DNA of 64,000 nucleotides from JASHVB01 sp035523995 (GCA_035523995.1 DATKPQ010000103.1:1-64000); one strand, 5' to 3'; positions 40,264-49,253 are shown, counted from the first letter of the stretch. Translations and numbers: made by a program. The notes: generated by a model not told the origin, from the sequence alone.

Positions 40264-43200
40264 TTACTCCGCGGCAATCGCCATCTCCCGCACAGGCGCT
40301 GTGAGCCGCGCCAGCAACATTGTCCGCCGTTGCTCGGCCTTCGCGCGGTTCGCCTCCTTCACCGGTCCGAAGCCGCGGATCATATCGGGCAATTCGGCCA
40401 GTGCCACCGCCGTATCGAGCGTGTCGGGCCGCAGCCCCGCTGCCGCGACGCACAGGTCTTCGATGTAGGTTTCCCGCAACGCACGTTCAAGTCGGCGCTC
40501 GGCGAGCCAGCCGAACGGGTCCAGTCGCGTGCCGCGCAGCGTCTTGCCGTGTCGCAGCACGCGGAACAGTGGCAGCGCCAACCAGCCGGGCACCGCCATT
40601 TTGCGCGGACGGCCCGTGGCGGGGTCGGTGCGTGCCAGCAATGGCGGCGACAAATGGAATACCGGCTTCGCACCATAGGCCGCGCCGGCATGCAGGCGCG
40701 CCACTTCATATTCGTCCTTGTACGCCATGACGCGGAACAGCCCCTCGGCGGCAGTGCGGGAGAACCGGCCGGGGTGCCCCAACGCTGCTGCCTCGCGGGT
40801 CATCACGTCCCGGATCACGTCGCGGTAGCGATCGGCATAGCGTGCGGATTGATACTGCGTGAGGAATGCGGCACGAGCCTGCACCAATTCGTCCAGCGAG
40901 CGCGGCTGCGTTTCGGGTTGCGTGACCGGGCCATGAAGAATTTCGTCTGCCAGTTCCGGATGCTCGGCGAGAAGGCGCCCCCAGACGAAGGCGCGCTTGT
41001 TCGTCTCGACTTCCGCCCCGTTCAGTTCGATGGCGCGGAGCAAGGCAGCCTGCCCCACCGGCACCAGGCCGCGCTGCCAGGCCAGCCCGAGCAAAAGCGT
41101 GTTCATCGCCTGCGCGTTGCCGAAGAGGATTTCCGCGATACGCACGCCGTGCAACCAGACGGATCTGGCCCGGTCGGTGGCACGTTCAATTGTACGGCGG
41201 TGCAGAGCTGCATCGATCTTCAGCGACGGGTTCTGCTTGAACGCCGCGGTCGCCACAAGATCGAGATTGCCGATCACGGCTGCTGACTTCGCATTGCGCT
41301 CCAGCACGCCGGGCGCGCAGCCCACCGCGAGGTCGGCGGCAATCATCAGATCTGCGGTGCCGAGCGGAATCCGCACCACGTCCAGCTCTGCCGCCGTGTC
41401 CGCGATCTGCACATGAGCGACAACGGCGCCGTTCTTTTGCGCCAGACCGGTGAAATCCAACGTACGCACGGCACGTCCTTCGAGGTGCGCCGCCATTGCC
41501 AGAATCGCACCCGAAGTCACGATGCCGCCGCCGCCGATGCCGGCGAACAATCCGCGCCAGGGCGAAGACGCAGGGAGGTCCGGCGACCGCAGTGCGAGGG
41601 CCAAAGCGCTTTCCCGCTGTGCCCATTGTGGATCGGCCTTCGGCGCTGAGGGAGGCCCCGCCACAGTGACAAAGCTGGGGCAGAATCCCTTCAGGCAGGA
41701 AAGATCGACATTGCAGCTTGTCGGATTGATGCGGCGCTTGCGGCCGAGATCGGTTTCCACCGGCTCGATGGCAATGCAGCCGGACTGGGCAGAACAATCG
41801 CCGCAATTCTCGCACACCGATTCATTGATCAGGACATGGCGGGCGGCCTGCGGCATCAGGCCGCGCTTGCGGCGGCGGCGCTTCTCTGTAGCGCAAACCT
41901 GGTCGTAGATCAGCACCGATACGCCTGCGTAATCGCGCAGGTCGCGCTGCACCGCGTCAAGTTGTTCGCGGGGATGGCGGGTGGTTCCGGGTGGCAGGTC
42001 GCGCGCACGCGGCAGACGGGCGGCATCATCGGCGACGATGGCAATGCGCTGTACGCCCTCGGCAGCAAGCTGCGCCGCGATGCGCGGCACGCTGGGAGCG
42101 CCTTCGGCTGGCTGCCCGCCCGTCATGGCGACGGCGTCGTTGAACAGCAGCTTGAAGGTGATGTGGGCATGGGCGGCCAGCGCCTGGCGGATCGCGAGGC
42201 TACCGGAGTGCTGATAGGTGCCGTCGCCAAGATTGGCGAAAGTGTGTGCCGTATCGGTGAACGGGGCCATGCCGACGAAGGGAATGCCCTCGCCACCCAT
42301 TTGCACGTAGGTGCGGGTCTGGTCGCCCGCATCCAATGCCATGATATGGCAGCCGATGCCGCCGGTGGCGAAGCTGCCCTCCGGGACCTTGGTGGATGTT
42401 GCGTGCGGACAGCCGGCGCAGAAGGCGGGTGCGCGGCGGAGCAAATCGGCGGAGCGTTCGACGCTTGTTGTCGTGCCGATGCGCGTCGCGTTGAAGCAGT
42501 CCCGCGCGCGCGTGACCACGGAAACGCCGGCGGACTCGAGCACCTTCAGCAACGCCTCTGCCACGCTTTCCGGCGACAGTTCCATCAACGGCGACAGGAG
42601 CGGCGCACCACGGGCATCTGTTTTGCCGGCGACCTCGGGACGTTCGCTCGCCGGCAGATGATACAGCGCATCGCGCGCCTGGGTTTCGACGAATGGCCGC
42701 TTTTCCTCGACGACGAACAACGCGCGTTTGCCGCGGGCGAAATCGCGCAGGCCGTGGGTTTCCAGCGGCCAGGTCAACGCGACCTTGTAAACGGCGATGT
42801 GAGGGTGGTTCTCCAGTCCCAATAGGCGCAAGGCATGCAGCGTGTCTTCATGTGCCTTGCCAACAGTGACAAGGCCGACGGGCGCGTCGCGCGTGCCGGA
42901 TACCAGCCGGTCCAGTTTGTTCGCGCGTGCCCAGGCGAGCAATGCCGGCAGCCGTTCGTCGATGACGCGGCGTTCGAGTTCGGTGCGGTCGGCGGGGAAG
43001 CGCAGTGTCGGATCGAAATTCAGGCCGTGCGGCGGCGGTTTGTGATCCGGCGCTACAAACCTGCGGCGCGACGATACGGTGATTGTCGCCGCTTGCTCCA
43101 CCGTTTCGGCCGTTGTTTTCAGCGCGATCCACAGGCCGGAGTAACGCGACAGCGCATAGCCGGCGAGGCCCAGATCAATGATCTCCTGCACGGATGCCGG

Positions 43201-43728
43201 ATTCAGCACCGGAATGAAAACGTTCTGGAACAGAAATTCGGTCTGATGGGGGTAGGTGGAGGAATGGGCACCGTGATCGTCGCCCGGAATCGCCAACACG
43301 CCGCCGTGTTGGTGCGTGCCCGCCATGTTGGCGCAATGCAGCGCATCGCCGGACCGATCGACGCCGGGTCCTTTGGCATACCACAGCCCGAAGGCGCCAT
43401 CGACGCGCTGGCCGGGGAACGCATCGAGTTGCTGCGTTCCCATCAGCATGGTTGCGGCCAGGTCTTCGTTGATGCCCGGCTCGAAGCGGATGTCGTGCGC
43501 GGCCAGCAGCTTGGCGCGGCGCCAAAGCTCCTGGTCCAGTCCGCCAAGCGGCGAGCCACGATAACCGGATACCAATGCGCCGGTGTGAAGGCCGGCGGCA
43601 CGATCCAGCCGCGCTTGCTCTAACAGTAATCGCACCAGGGTCTGGATGCCGGTCAGCAGAACCGGCTGGTCGAGATCGACAAAGCGTGATTCGAGCGTCG
43701 TGACGGCGCGGCCGAGGCCAATATCCAT
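40264..43728 (-). CDS. indolepyruvate ferredoxin oxidoreductase (fused alpha and beta)
   Basis: An 1154-residue single-chain enzyme that oxidatively decarboxylates aryl-pyruvates (indole-, phenyl- and hydroxyphenylpyruvate) to aryl-acetyl-CoA. Seen: pyruvate-ferredoxin-type N-terminal domain with LVSGYRGSPLGGLDQELWR near residue 50 and GLWYAKGPGVDRSGDAL, a thiamine diphosphate domain near 420-590 (ATGGIGCHIMALDAG, MGGEGIPFVGMAPF), the cysteine cluster CENCGDCSAQSGC near 640, and the gamma domain with GIGGGGIVTSGAIL near 730. Length is normal. ATG at 43728 has GAGAGGA upstream. Divergent from the Lrp-VOC-paaG-paaI genes. Confidence 0.93.
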   Translation of the reverse strand: MDIGLGRAVTTLESRFVDLDQPVLLTGIQTLVRLLLEQARLDRAAGLHTGALVSGYRGSPLGGLDQELWRRAKLLAAHDIRFEPGINEDLAATMLMGTQQLDAFPGQRVDGAFGLWYAKGPGVDRSGDALHCANMAGTHQHGGVLAIPGDDHGAHSSTYPHQTEFLFQNVFIPVLNPASVQEIIDLGLAGYALSRYSGLWIALKTTAETVEQAATITVSSRRRFVAPDHKPPPHGLNFDPTLRFPADRTELERRVIDERLPALLAWARANKLDRLVSGTRDAPVGLVTVGKAHEDTLHALRLLGLENHPHIAVYKVALTWPLETHGLRDFARGKRALFVVEEKRPFVETQARDALYHLPASERPEVAGKTDARGAPLLSPLMELSPESVAEALLKVLESAGVSVVTRARDCFNATRIGTTTSVERSADLLRRAPAFCAGCPHATSTKVPEGSFATGGIGCHIMALDAGDQTRTYVQMGGEGIPFVGMAPFTDTAHTFANLGDGTYQHSGSLAIRQALAAHAHITFKLLFNDAVAMTGGQPAEGAPSVPRIAAQLAAEGVQRIAIVADDAARLPRARDLPPGTTRHPREQLDAVQRDLRDYAGVSVLIYDQVCATEKRRRRKRGLMPQAARHVLINESVCENCGDCSAQSGCIAIEPVETDLGRKRRINPTSCNVDLSCLKGFCPSFVTVAGPPSAPKADPQWAQRESALALALRSPDLPASSPWRGLFAGIGGGGIVTSGAILAMAAHLEGRAVRTLDFTGLAQKNGAVVAHVQIADTAAELDVVRIPLGTADLMIAADLAVGCAPGVLERNAKSAAVIGNLDLVATAAFKQNPSLKIDAALHRRTIERATDRARSVWLHGVRIAEILFGNAQAMNTLLLGLAWQRGLVPVGQAALLRAIELNGAEVETNKRAFVWGRLLAEHPELADEILHGPVTQPETQPRSLDELVQARAAFLTQYQSARYADRYRDVIRDVMTREAAALGHPGRFSRTAAEGLFRVMAYKDEYEVARLHAGAAYGAKPVFHLSPPLLARTDPATGRPRKMAVPGWLALPLFRVLRHGKTLRGTRLDPFGWLAERRLERALRETYIEDLCVAAAGLRPDTLDTAVALAELPDMIRGFGPVKEANRAKAEQRRTMLLARLTAPVREMAIAAE

Positions 43729-43893
43729 CCTGGATGGTCCTCTCATGGTGGTTGCGGCTTCCAGTGCCGTTCCACCCCGCTCAGGAATGTAGGTATGGCG
43801 CAGTGGGAAAGGCTGCCATAGTTGGCCCGGCGCGCACGTCGAATTGGCAGGATTCGCCAAAATGCTGCGCCGCAACCCCACGGGGGCGAGACC

Positions 43894-44370
43894 ATGGAGC
43901 TGGACCGACTCGACATCGCCATCCTGGACCACCTGCAGACTCACGGCCGTGCGACCACGCTGGAGCTGAGCGAGGCCGTGGCGCTGTCGCCCTCGCCCAT
44001 TCACCGCCGCCAGAAGCTGTTGGAAGAAGCCGGCGTGATCCGCGGCTATGGCGTTTTGCTGGACCAGGAGAAGGTCGGGCTGCCGGTGAACGCGTTCGTT
44101 ACCGTGAAGCTGGCGACACACAGCGACGAGGCCTTGGCGGCGTTCGAACGCGCGATCGGCGCGTGCGCCGAGGTGATGGAGATGTATGAAATGACCGGCG
44201 CGCGCGATTACCTGATGCGCGTCGTGGCGGCGGATCTGGCATCGTTCGAAGCGTTCCTGCGCGGGGTGGTGATGCGAATTCCTGGCGTGCAATCGGTGGA
44301 GTCGGCGATGGCGTTGAAACGCGTCGTGTATCGCACCAACCTACCGCTGCGATTCCGGGGGAAGCCGTGA
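43894..44370 (+). CDS. Lrp/AsnC-type regulator
   Basis: A 158-residue regulator: helix-turn-helix LDIAILDHLQTHGRATTLEL followed by ALSPSPIHRRQKLLEEAGVI at residues 5-50, then an RAM domain (VTVKLATHSDEALAAFERAI, MTGARDYLMRVVAADLASFE). It is divergent from the indolepyruvate oxidoreductase and overlaps the next gene by GTGA; Lrp proteins commonly respond to the amino acid whose breakdown they control, so an aromatic amino acid is a fair guess for the effector. Confidence 0.88.
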   Translation: MELDRLDIAILDHLQTHGRATTLELSEAVALSPSPIHRRQKLLEEAGVIRGYGVLLDQEKVGLPVNAFVTVKLATHSDEALAAFERAIGACAEVMEMYEMTGARDYLMRVVAADLASFEAFLRGVVMRIPGVQSVESAMALKRVVYRTNLPLRFRGKP

Positions 44371-44828
44371 GCATCGTACCCATCCGCGGATTGTTCGAGG
44401 CACATCTGACCGTGCGGAACCTGGATCGCTCGATCGGCTTCTATCGCGATGTGCTGGGCCTGCCCTTGGCGCAGGTGATTCCGGAACGCCAGGTGGCGTT
44501 CATCTGGGTGCCGAGTTCGGACAAGGCCATGCTGGGATTGTGGTGCGTCGGCACTGCGCCCATGCAGATGCGGCTGCACATCGCGTTCGATACTGCTTTG
44601 GAGGATGTGGTCGCGTCCGTGGACCGGCTGCGCGCGACCGGCCTGACGCCATTGTCTGGCGATGGCGCGCCCACGGAAGAACCGATTGTGCTGGCCTGGA
44701 TGCCGGCCGCAAGCGTGTATTTCCAGGATCCTGACGGACATTCGCTGGAATTCATCGCGATGCTGCCGGACCGTCCTCGGCCCGAATTGGGGCGTGTGCC
44801 TTGGTCGCAATGGCGGAGGATGACGTGA
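44367..44828 (+). CDS. VOC family protein
   Basis: A 153-residue vicinal-oxygen-chelate protein: FEAHLTVRNLDRSIGFYRDVLGLPLAQ at residues 9-35, RLHIAFDTALEDVVASVDRL in the second module, and YFQDPDGHSLEFIAML at the end; the His and Glu residues of a metal site are present. GTG start overlaps the Lrp stop, and its own stop overlaps the GTG of paaG. It may be a glyoxalase, a fosfomycin-type resistance protein, or a ring-cleavage enzyme of the same catabolic operon. Confidence 0.85.
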   Translation: MSIVPIRGLFEAHLTVRNLDRSIGFYRDVLGLPLAQVIPERQVAFIWVPSSDKAMLGLWCVGTAPMQMRLHIAFDTALEDVVASVDRLRATGLTPLSGDGAPTEEPIVLAWMPAASVYFQDPDGHSLEFIAMLPDRPRPELGRVPWSQWRRMT

Positions 44829-45613
44829 GCGGGACGCTGCTGATTGAAAAGCGTGATGGCTGGCGCAAGCTGACGCTGAACCGGCCGGACAAGCTGAACG
44901 CCGCCAACGAGGAGCTGCTGCATGCGATGCTGGCCGCGCTGAACGACGCCGAGGCGGATACTGCCTGCCGCGCGCTGCTGCTGACCGGCGCCGGGCGCGG
45001 CTTCTGTGCGGGACAGGAACTTGGGCCGGCGGTCATGCCGAGCGCCGCCGGACCGCCCGATCTTGGCGCTCTGGCCGAGCTGCACCACACCGTGGTGCGC
45101 AAGCTGCGTACGGTGCCGCTGCCGGTGGTTTGCGCGGTGAATGGTGTGGCAGCGGGTGCGGGGGCGAGCTATGCCCTTGCGTGTGACATCGTGCTGGCGG
45201 CACGCAGCGCGAAGTTTGCCATGGCCTTTGTAAAGATTGGCCTGGTGCCGGACTCCGGTGCCAGCCATCTGCTGACGCACCGCATCGGCGAGGCGCGCGC
45301 CCGGGCGTTGGCGATGCTGGGTGAGGCGGTTGAGGCGGTGCGCGCCGAATCCTGGGGCATGATCTGGAAGGCGGTGGAGGATTCCGCCCTGCTGCCGGAA
45401 GCCGAGGCGCTGACGGCGTCTCTTGCCAAGGCGCCGACCGAGGCCATCGCAGGCATGAAGCAATTGTTCGATGTCGCCGGGAGCAACGGCCTCGACGCGC
45501 AGCTTGATCTGGAACGCGATGCGCAGGCGGCGGCGGGGCGCAGTGCGGATTATGCTGAGGGCGTGCGCGCGTTCGTGGAGAAGCGGGCGCCGGTGTTTCG
45601 CGGGCGCGGATGA
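44825..45613 (+). CDS. paaG: enoyl-CoA hydratase/isomerase, PaaG-like
   Basis: A 262-residue crotonase. In the phenylacetate pathway PaaG isomerises ring-1,2-epoxyphenylacetyl-CoA to an oxepin. Seen: WRKLTLNRPDKLNAANEELL, LLTGAGRGFCAGQELG near residues 52-67, AVNGVAAGAGASYALACDIV near 98-118, and FVKIGLVPDSGASHLLTHRIG. The GTG at 44825 (GTGA overlap, GGAGGA before it) gives the usual PaaG length; an ATG at 44810 and a TTG at 44801 are alternatives. The PaaG call is helped by paaI next door. Confidence 0.8.
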   Translation: MSGTLLIEKRDGWRKLTLNRPDKLNAANEELLHAMLAALNDAEADTACRALLLTGAGRGFCAGQELGPAVMPSAAGPPDLGALAELHHTVVRKLRTVPLPVVCAVNGVAAGAGASYALACDIVLAARSAKFAMAFVKIGLVPDSGASHLLTHRIGEARARALAMLGEAVEAVRAESWGMIWKAVEDSALLPEAEALTASLAKAPTEAIAGMKQLFDVAGSNGLDAQLDLERDAQAAAGRSADYAEGVRAFVEKRAPVFRGRG

Positions 45614-45640
45614 ACGCACCAGTTAGTTAATTGCATTCGT

Positions 45641-45656
45641 AACTCACCGGTTAGTT
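45641..45656. promoter_or_regulatory. palindromic operator before paaI
   Basis: AACTCACCGGTTAGTT is a palindrome in 14 of 16 positions with a perfect ACCGGT core. A half-degenerate second copy, CACCAGTTAGTTAA at 45617-45630, lies 28 bases before the matching CACCGGTTAGTTAA at 45645. Shape and size fit a TetR-family regulator; no TetR gene is in the window. Confidence 0.45.
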
Positions 45657-45665
45657 AAGCCGCTC

Positions 45666-46103
45666 ATGAACCAACCAATCAGTCCACGCGCCCACGCCAT
45701 GTGGAAGACGGACCATGCCAGCCGCGGGCTAGGCATGCGTCTGGAAGCTGCCGGCGCGGGCCATGCGCGCCTCGCCATGACCATCACCGAGGCGATGGCA
45801 AATGGCCACGGTATCTGCCACGGCGGGTTCATCTTCGCACTCGCCGATTCCGCCATGGCATTTGCCGCCAACCAGCAAACCGACATCGACGTAGCACAGC
45901 ACGCCACGATCACCTTCATCCACCCCGGTCGGGTCGGCGAAACACTGGTGGCCGAAGCGGCGGAACGCATGCGCGCCGGACGCTCGGGCATCTACGACGT
46001 ACGCGTAACCACGCAGGATGGCGTGCTGGTGGCCGAATTCCGCGGTCACACCCGAACGCTGGTCGATCGCGGCGCGGCGGAAGCGACGGACGGCAGGACC
46101 TGA
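45666..46103 (+). CDS. paaI: hydroxyphenylacetyl-CoA thioesterase PaaI
   Basis: A 145-residue hotdog-fold thioesterase that rescues CoA from stalled aryl-acetyl-CoA intermediates. Seen: GHGICHGGFIFALADSAMAFAAN near residues 46-68 with the HGG motif and catalytic Asp, DVAQHATITFIHPGRVGETL, and VAEFRGHTRTL near the end. Separated from paaG by 52 bases holding the palindromic operator, so it may have its own promoter as well. Confidence 0.88.
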   Translation: MNQPISPRAHAMWKTDHASRGLGMRLEAAGAGHARLAMTITEAMANGHGICHGGFIFALADSAMAFAANQQTDIDVAQHATITFIHPGRVGETLVAEAAERMRAGRSGIYDVRVTTQDGVLVAEFRGHTRTLVDRGAAEATDGRT

Positions 46104-46259
46104 TCGGTCAAGATCGCGCCGCGCCACCGGTGCCATTGCCCACCAGTGTTACTGCCCACCAGTGTCATGCGAGAGGCGCAGCGACAACGCAATCCCGCTC
46201 GGACCGGTAGGTGGACGCTCGTGCCCCGCCCGAACGAGGTTGCTTCGGCCCCTCCCGGG

Positions 46260-46357
46260 CCTCGCAATGACAATGGGGGCGCTTCTGCTCCGGAGCCTCG
46301 CAATGACAGGGGGCGCTTCTGCTCCGGAGCCTCGCAATGACACGGGGCGCTTCTGCT
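46260..46357. repeat. three tandem copies derived from family B repeat
   Basis: CCTCGCAATGACA plus a GGGGGCGCTTCTGCTCCGGAG tail is repeated at 46260, 46296 and 46330 (periods 36 and 34). The right arm of a family B repeat (left arm near 46160-46190, GTCATGCGAGAGGCGCAGCGACAACGC-like) has been amplified. It abuts the stop codon of the next minus-strand gene. Confidence 0.7.
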
Positions 46358-46359
46358 TG

Positions 46360-46638
46360 CTACGTCCCGCGCAATCGACCCGCCTCCTCAATCTCCGCCT
46401 GTGCGATCGCCTTGGCGAGCGCGTGGCTGAGTTCCTTCGCCGCCTCCAGCGTCAGTTCCACCGCGACGCGCGTGCCAGGCCCCATCGCCGAATTGACAAA
46501 ATCGATCGTGATCGCCTCCTCCAGCAAGGCATGATGCGGGTGGTCGTAGGATACGACCGAGTGGGTCAGATCGAACCACCCGTCACTGCCCTTGCCCATG
46601 CCGCTGGCGGGGACGATCTCGACGATCGACGTGCACAT
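46360..46638 (-). CDS. small conserved protein, DUF6295-like
   Basis: A 92-residue protein: MCTSIVEIVPASGMGKGSDG, then HPHHALLEEAITIDFVN, and a C-terminal helix LEAAKELSHALAKAIAQAE. The layout matches small proteins of the DUF6295 type, of unknown role, which have the MCT start and the DHPxHA motif. It begins seven bases after the stop of the dienelactone hydrolase gene, so they form one operon. The family call is from memory of the pattern and moderately sure. Confidence 0.7.
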   Translation of the reverse strand: MCTSIVEIVPASGMGKGSDGWFDLTHSVVSYDHPHHALLEEAITIDFVNSAMGPGTRVAVELTLEAAKELSHALAKAIAQAEIEEAGRLRGT

Positions 46639-46645
46639 GCCGGCG

Positions 46646-47392
46646 TTACGCTGCCAGGTGCTTTTCCAGGAACGCCCACACCTTCTTCCAGCCGTCCAGC
46701 GCTTGCTCGATGCGATAGGCCGGGCGGTCGTAATAGAAGAAGCCGTGCCCGGCGCCGTCGTAGCGATGGAACTCGTAGTTCTTGCCGTGCTTCTTCAGCT
46801 CCGCCTCATGCTGGTCGACTTGCTCGGGCGTCGGCGCGCGGTCCTCGTTGCCGAACAAGCCGAGCAATGGGCAGGACAGATCTTTGGTGAGGTCGATCGG
46901 CGCGACCGGGTTCTTCGGGTTCAGCTCTTCCTTGCCCATCACCACGCGGCCGCCCCACAATTCGCAGGCGGCATCGATGTTCTTCTTCGTGCACGCGTAG
47001 ATGAAAGTCTGCCGGCCACCCGAGCATGTGCCGAACAAGCCGACTTTGCCGTTCGACCAGGGCTGCGCGCGCAGCCATTCCACCGCGCCATTGGTGTCGC
47101 CGACCATCTGCGAGTCCGCCACGCCGCCCTCGGCGCGCGCTTTCGCGGCCACGTCGTCAGACTTGCCCTCGCCAAACCGGTGATACAGGTTGTGGCTGAT
47201 GGTCGCGTAGCCGTGATGCGCGAACCGGCGGGTGGCTTCGCGGTACCACTCGTCCCAGCCGGGCATGTGATGGATCAGCACCATGCCGGGGAACGGACCG
47301 GCCCCCAATGGCCGTGCGACATAGGCCGAGACTTGCTCATTGTTGTTGCCGTTAATGGAAACTGTTTCCGCGATCATGCCTTCGTAAGCCAT
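46646..47392 (-). CDS. dienelactone hydrolase family protein
   Basis: A 248-residue alpha/beta hydrolase of the dienelactone hydrolase family, which opens carboxymethylenebutenolide rings in chlorocatechol breakdown. The nucleophile is Cys in FGTCSGGRQ near residue 120, as in true dienelactone hydrolases; the acid is in LFGNEDRAPTPEQ and the His in RYDGAGHGFFYYDRP. A long insert with LYHRFGEGKSDDVAAKARAEGG is typical of the larger subgroup. ATG at 47392 follows AGGGGAGAAG; the longer frame from 47878 is antisense to the next gene. Confidence 0.85.
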   Translation of the reverse strand: MAYEGMIAETVSINGNNNEQVSAYVARPLGAGPFPGMVLIHHMPGWDEWYREATRRFAHHGYATISHNLYHRFGEGKSDDVAAKARAEGGVADSQMVGDTNGAVEWLRAQPWSNGKVGLFGTCSGGRQTFIYACTKKNIDAACELWGGRVVMGKEELNPKNPVAPIDLTKDLSCPLLGLFGNEDRAPTPEQVDQHEAELKKHGKNYEFHRYDGAGHGFFYYDRPAYRIEQALDGWKKVWAFLEKHLAA

Positions 47393-47554
47393 GGTCTTCT
47401 CCCCTATCGCTGGACCTGTTGTCGCCGTCATGCGCCGCTGAGGCGGATGCGTCTTAATGAAAGTCGCGGCCGGAGTCGATGACCCGTCCGGGCGGCTCCT
47501 GGGCCGGCCGGCGGTTCGTGCTATGCTGCGCGGGTTCAGAGGGAGACCAGGCAC

Positions 47555-48016
47555 ATGGCCGAACCGAAGCTCGCACCCAACCTGCCGGGATGGATGCAGG
47601 ACCATGCGAATAAATACATATCCAGCGGCGGCACCGAAGGACACATGTACAAAATCACACCGCCTGGACGGCAGGAGATCACTGTACCGTCGCTGCTGCT
47701 GACCACCACAGGCCGCAAATCCGGCGAAAAATTCATATTTCCCTTGTTCTATGGCGAAACGGGAAACGGCTACATCGTCGTCGCATCGAAGGGTGGCGCG
47801 CCGGAACATCCGGGCTGGTACCGCAACTTGCTCGCCAACCCCGAAGTAGACGTGCAGGTCGGCACAAAGAAGCTTCACGCGCGGGCGCGGACTGTGTCTG
47901 GCGCGGAACGCGCCCGGCTATGGGAGAAAGCGCTGGAGTTCTGGCCACCTTATGCCGATTACCAACGCAAGTCGGAGCGGGAAATTCCTGTCGTCGTGCT
48001 GGATCCGATCGGTTAG
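47555..48016 (+). CDS. F420-dependent (Ddn-like) nitroreductase family protein
   Basis: A 153-residue split-barrel protein of the deazaflavin-dependent nitroreductase family (DUF385). Seen: PSLLLTTTGRKSGEKFIFPLFYGE near residues 45-68, IVVASKGGAPEHPGWYRNLLANPEVDVQVG near 75-104 (cofactor-binding KGG...HPxWYxNLxANPxV). It would reduce quinones or nitro compounds with F420H2, or bind FMN or heme. Whether this organism makes F420 is not seen here. It is 26 bases upstream of an amidohydrolase gene. Confidence 0.88.
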   Translation: MAEPKLAPNLPGWMQDHANKYISSGGTEGHMYKITPPGRQEITVPSLLLTTTGRKSGEKFIFPLFYGETGNGYIVVASKGGAPEHPGWYRNLLANPEVDVQVGTKKLHARARTVSGAERARLWEKALEFWPPYADYQRKSEREIPVVVLDPIG

Positions 48017-48042
48017 GCGGCGCATCGAGGGGGGAAACACCA

Positions 48043-49116
48043 ATGGCCCAGTTTGGCGAATCGAAAGGCGAGTACCGCGGTGGCGTCTATCGCGAGGATG
48101 CCGCGCTGAAGGCCTGGCTGACAAAGCGGCCCGCTGAGGCCGCTTTGGAGCCTGAACTGCCGATCATCGACCCGCACCACCATTTCTGGGACATGCCACA
48201 CCGCGGCCATTACCTGCTGCGGGAATTGCTGGCCGATATCGGCGGTGGCCACAATATCGTTTCGACGGTATTCCTGGAATGCCGCGCGATGTACCGCAAG
48301 GAGGGTCCGCGCGAGATGGCGGCACTCGGCGAGGTCGAGTTCGTCACCGGCATCGCGGCGATGAGCGCATCCGGCGGCTACGGCCCGTGCCGCGTGGCGG
48401 AAGGCATCATCGGCGGCGGCGATCTGTCGGTGGGTGCGCGGGTGCGTGAGTTGCTCGAGGCCGAAATCAGGGCGGCGGGTGGACGGTTGCGGGGCTTGCG
48501 CCACGGTGTGGCGTGGGACGAGCATGAGGCGGTTTACAAATACGCGTCGCGCAAAGTGCCGCTACATCAGGTGGCAGACCCCAAGTTCCGCGAAGGCCTG
48601 GCGCAGCTTGCGCCGCTGGGGTTGAGCTTCGAGTCCTGGCAATATCATCCGCAGCTTCCCGATGCGCTCGACATGATGCGGGCATTTCCGGGCACCACGT
48701 TCATCCTGAACCATGTCGGCGGCATTCTCGGCGTCGGGCCGTACAACAACCGGCGCGAGGAAATCCTGACGGGGTGGCGCAAGAACATCAGCGACATCGC
48801 CAAGTGCCCCAACGTGTATTGCAAGCTGGGCGGGCTAGGCATGGTGTCGGTGGGGTTCGATTTCCATGAGCGCGACCTGCCGCCGTCTTCCGAGGATCTG
48901 GCGGGGGCCTGGCGGCCCTATATCGAACATTGCATCGAAGCATTCGGCGTCGATCGCTGCATGTTCGAGAGCAACTTCCCGCCCGACAAGCAATCCTGCG
49001 GCTACACCGAGTTGTGGAACGCGTTCAAGCGCATCACCGCCGGCGCTACGGCGAGTGAGAAGAAGGCGCTGTACAGCGGCACTGCGGCGAAGGTGTACCG
49101 GTTGATTGCTCCGTGA
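48043..49116 (+). CDS. amidohydrolase (TIM-barrel, 2-pyrone lactonase-like)
   Basis: A 357-residue metal-dependent hydrolase of the amidohydrolase_2 family. Seen: IIDPHHHFWDMPHRG at about residues 42-56 (first His-x-His), GLRHGVAWDEHEAV near 155, FILNHVGGILGVGPY near 222, and RCMFESNFPPDKQ near 305 in the place of the last metal or catalytic acid. Family members hydrolyse lactones or decarboxylate aromatic acids. AGGGGGGAAACACC precedes the ATG at 48043. Probably in one operon with the preceding reductase. Confidence 0.85.
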   Translation: MAQFGESKGEYRGGVYREDAALKAWLTKRPAEAALEPELPIIDPHHHFWDMPHRGHYLLRELLADIGGGHNIVSTVFLECRAMYRKEGPREMAALGEVEFVTGIAAMSASGGYGPCRVAEGIIGGGDLSVGARVRELLEAEIRAAGGRLRGLRHGVAWDEHEAVYKYASRKVPLHQVADPKFREGLAQLAPLGLSFESWQYHPQLPDALDMMRAFPGTTFILNHVGGILGVGPYNNRREEILTGWRKNISDIAKCPNVYCKLGGLGMVSVGFDFHERDLPPSSEDLAGAWRPYIEHCIEAFGVDRCMFESNFPPDKQSCGYTELWNAFKRITAGATASEKKALYSGTAAKVYRLIAP

Positions 49117-49123
49117 TGCGTCT

Positions 49124-49233
49124 CGTCATGGGCGGCCTTGAGCCGGCCATCTGCATAGTGCGGAGCGGGTTTCGTGGGATCGAAGCGGCCCGATCCGCAG
49201 AGGCAGGTGGCCGGGGCAGGCCCGGCCATGACG
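49124..49233. repeat. family C repeat, copy 2
   Basis: CGTCATGGGCGGCC at the left and GGCCCGGCCATGACG at the right form near-perfect terminal inverted repeats around an inner CGGATCGGGCCG-like palindrome. It fills almost the whole space between the amidohydrolase and SDR genes. Confidence 0.75.
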
Positions 49234-49253
49234 AATAACCGAAAGGTACCGCC

